Below, in pieces: positions 42,693 through 44,638 of a stretch of DNA of 44,638 nt. Position numbers and translations under genes: made by a program. The DNA comes from Gammaproteobacteria bacterium. Lineage in GTDB: Bacteria > Pseudomonadota > Gammaproteobacteria > Coxiellales > Coxiellaceae. The number at the start of each line of letters is the position of its first letter. Position 1 is the first letter of the stretch. Where the stretch lies: assembly GCA_013287505.1 (NCBI GenBank), contig JABDDR010000009.1, positions 1-44,638 of the forward strand, written 5' to 3'. The notes beneath the pieces are model-generated. The model searched no databases. It was not told the origin of the DNA and saw nothing but the letters and a program-made list of their open reading frames with translations.

Positions 42693-44638
42693 ATGCGGGA
42701 ACAGAAGAGGTTAGGATTAGGGGAGCGCCAACTCACAGTACCTCATTTTTCTCCTCCGGATGATACTCTTGTTGCAGCTCCTGCGGCAGCAGAAGATCAA
42801 CCCTCTTCTTTAGGTATAAACGTTCATTCCTTCTCTAGTTCGAGCGAAGCTGGTGACCCACCAACCGGTAGAACTCCCCCAAGATTTTATTTTCAGAATT
42901 ATAGCGCTACAGATTTACAAAAAGCTGAAGAGGAGTCTCGCGTGATTCAAAATCAAAATAGAGGAGGAGCCGCTGCTGCTCAGGTGGATGTAGGAACTCA
43001 AGTTTCGTCGTCCCAAGCTGAATCAGAAGAAGATTCAGAATCAGAAGAAGAATCAGAAGAGGTTAATACAGATCCACTTGCAATCGCATCTGCAGCAGGT
43101 CAAGGTCCGGAAGAAGTCCCCCCCTTGTCAGTAAAAAATATAAAATCCCTAAATATATTGCAAAGAAAAAAATCAGAAGAAAATATCGATGGACAGCGTG
43201 AACTTCCATTAGAGCAAACTCAACGCATTCGCGCGAGCAATGATCCAATAGGTATTATTGTTCCACTCACGATTGCATCCGCACAAGTTCTACGAGCACA
43301 ATACAACCTAAGAATTAATCCTTTGCAAATTTTTAAAAACGCACCCCCTATTGTTTGGGCATCTCTTCTCGGCGTTCTTTTTGCAGCATTATCTATTCCG
43401 CGCGCTGATGGTGCGGTGGGTCTTGAAGTTTTATTTGGTTCTTCTTCTTCTATCCTTAATGTATTATTGGCAACATTAATTTTTCAAAGAGTAGAGACTA
43501 CAGCTAAAGATTCCTTATTGCATCTTCGTGATTGCGTTTATATGACGCTGGTAACTTCTGCGCTTTTTATAGCAATTTGTGCGACCATTCCCTCATTGCC
43601 TTTGGCGAACGACGCTGCCAGAGAACTGTTTCCTAACGCGACTGTTGCTATCACAGGTCCGGCTGATGCCATTAATGGCACTAATACATTTTTAACGCGA
43701 TTACTAGGTTCAATTGCAATCCTATTTCTGACTTATACGAAATTTTTCATACAGTATGTCCAGCCCGATCGTCATTTTTTATTGCAAGTGCGCGATGATT
43801 TAAATGATTTTAAAAGACTGCATCCAGAAAATTTTGAGAAAATTAACGATGCTTTTTTCCCATTATTGTACGCTGATGAAAATGATTTTAGTGTGGGGAA
43901 AATTGAACCTGCGCGCTCCGCAGTGATTGCTGAAAGAATTGGATATGGATTATCTGTGAGTGCGTTAGGTACGGGACCTTTGTGGTATGACTTAACAAGC
44001 AGGGGTACTGCGAGAATCGTTCGGGGTGTGCCAAGCGCAGTACGAGCAGCATTGTCTTCGCCCAGTGTAGGATTTTACGGACGTTTTCTTTATTTATATC
44101 CAACCAACCTATTAAAAACATTTCAATTATTGGTGAAAGAAATTGAAAAAACTCTAAATCCTGAAAATTTTCCTATATTGTCAACGATGATAACAATGAT
44201 TATGTTAGCCACAATAATGTCATCAATTGCGATGTTGTTAATTACTGCGTTTGCATTAGCATCTGGAACGGGTCTTGGCAACGAAGGATTGGCCTATTTT
44301 CAACAAATTTTTAAAAATGCGCTCGCTGCCACTGCATACAGTTATTTTTGCACATTTGCTGCAGGCGCTGTGAATGAAAATGGCGTTTTAAGTTTGACGC
44401 AGGAAATTTTTTCAGACAGAGATCGTTATAAAGATTTTGATTTTTCTTTAAGACAAGCGGTTGTTCAGAAATTTTTGAAATGCTACGAAGTAGAAGTTGA
44501 GCCCGGTGTTTGGAAATCTTTAGAAACTGCTTACCAAGAAAAAAATCAAACGAGCTACTTCAAAGAAAAAAATAAGTATGAGTTAACGCATGGTGTTCAT
44601 CAAATTGAGAATATTGAAGTAGCAAAAAGATTGCGTGA
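42693..44638 (+). CDS. Large membrane protein with acidic low-complexity N-terminus, 3' end outside the window
   Basis: The frame is open from ATG 42693 to the window end (648 codons, no stop). I do not recognise it. Residues 1-215 are hydrophilic and disordered, with Pro/Ser-rich segments and an acidic Ser/Glu run near 108-125 (AESEEDSESEEESEE). Transmembrane helices are predicted near 218-238, 243-265, 280-305, 335-355, 495-525 and 540-560. Between the fourth and fifth lies a soluble domain (LLQVRDDLNDFKRLHPENFEKINDAFFPLL). The layout (disordered N-terminus, membrane pairs, no housekeeping family) fits a Dot/Icm effector or a large envelope protein. The upstream PmrA-like box adds weak support. 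The effector idea is inference. Confidence 0.75.
   Translation, partial: MREQKRLGLGERQLTVPHFSPPDDTLVAAPAAAEDQPSSLGINVHSFSSSSEAGDPPTGRTPPRFYFQNYSATDLQKAEEESRVIQNQNRGGAAAAQVDVGTQVSSSQAESEEDSESEEESEEVNTDPLAIASAAGQGPEEVPPLSVKNIKSLNILQRKKSEENIDGQRELPLEQTQRIRASNDPIGIIVPLTIASAQVLRAQYNLRINPLQIFKNAPPIVWASLLGVLFAALSIPRADGAVGLEVLFGSSSSILNVLLATLIFQRVETTAKDSLLHLRDCVYMTLVTSALFIAICATIPSLPLANDAARELFPNATVAITGPADAINGTNTFLTRLLGSIAILFLTYTKFFIQYVQPDRHFLLQVRDDLNDFKRLHPENFEKINDAFFPLLYADENDFSVGKIEPARSAVIAERIGYGLSVSALGTGPLWYDLTSRGTARIVRGVPSAVRAALSSPSVGFYGRFLYLYPTNLLKTFQLLVKEIEKTLNPENFPILSTMITMIMLATIMSSIAMLLITAFALASGTGLGNEGLAYFQQIFKNALAATAYSYFCTFAAGAVNENGVLSLTQEIFSDRDRYKDFDFSLRQAVVQKFLKCYEVEVEPGVWKSLETAYQEKNQTSYFKEKNKYELTHGVHQIENIEVAKRLR

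Overview
The window reads as a chromosomal stretch of an AT-rich gammaproteobacterium of the order Legionellales, most like the Coxiella/Legionella side. The evidence is an icmX/icmW/icmV/dotA block of the Dot/Icm type IVB secretion system, next to conserved gammaproteobacterial housekeeping order: surE-rpoS, rpsT/murJ-ribF-ileS-lspA-ispH and obgE-rpmA-rplU/ispB. A host-associated or intracellular lifestyle is an inference from Dot/Icm, not something seen directly.

Layout. (1) 1-5039, minus strand: a tightly packed operon for a nonulosonate-like (sialic-acid-like) or branched sugar: NeuB-type synthase, TPP-dependent enzyme, TIM-barrel isomerase, Gfo/Idh/MocA oxidoreductase and a truncated SDR at the window edge. 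(2) 5150-8577: accessory polysaccharide genes: a tiny HAD phosphatase, a GT-C membrane glycosyltransferase with a LamG-like domain, GtrA and an unknown membrane protein. (3) 8564-14491, minus strand: a seven-gene operon whose order suggests de novo nucleotide-activated heptose synthesis (transaldolase, GmhA-like isomerase, HddA-like kinase, HddC-like nucleotidyltransferase) followed by tailoring (epimerase, SDR, Gfo/Idh). (4) 14558-29180: housekeeping genes. Two novel coiled-coil genes sit between ribF and ileS, and a Bro-N gene sits between ileS and lspA. (5) 29270-33605: tRNA-Pro(CGG), a zinc-finger protein and LPS core genes (waaF, a WaaE/KdtX-like glycosyltransferase, hldE) plus an NlpC/P60 lipoprotein. 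(6) 33683-39367: the Dot/Icm block, with an extra Thr/Pro-rich periplasmic protein inside the icmW-icmX operon and an acyl carrier protein downstream of dotA. (7) 39457-44638: fis, zapE, wrbA, a YihY/BrkB protein and a large open frame running off the window that looks like a candidate effector.

Two themes stand out. First, the divergent icmW/icmV promoter region carries two near-identical 20-bp direct-repeat boxes (TTAA-N7-TTAA), one per direction, resembling the PmrA box. A similar box precedes the candidate effector at the right edge. Second, several families of small palindromic repeats lie at gene 3' ends and often contain the stop codons (rpoS, rpmA, ispH, obgE, the ACP gene, fis, the GT2 gene). 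One copy lies inside ileS in frame, and one abuts the tRNA. They resemble the palindromic elements known from Rickettsia, but the sequences here are their own families. All functional calls come from reading motifs by eye; no database search was run.
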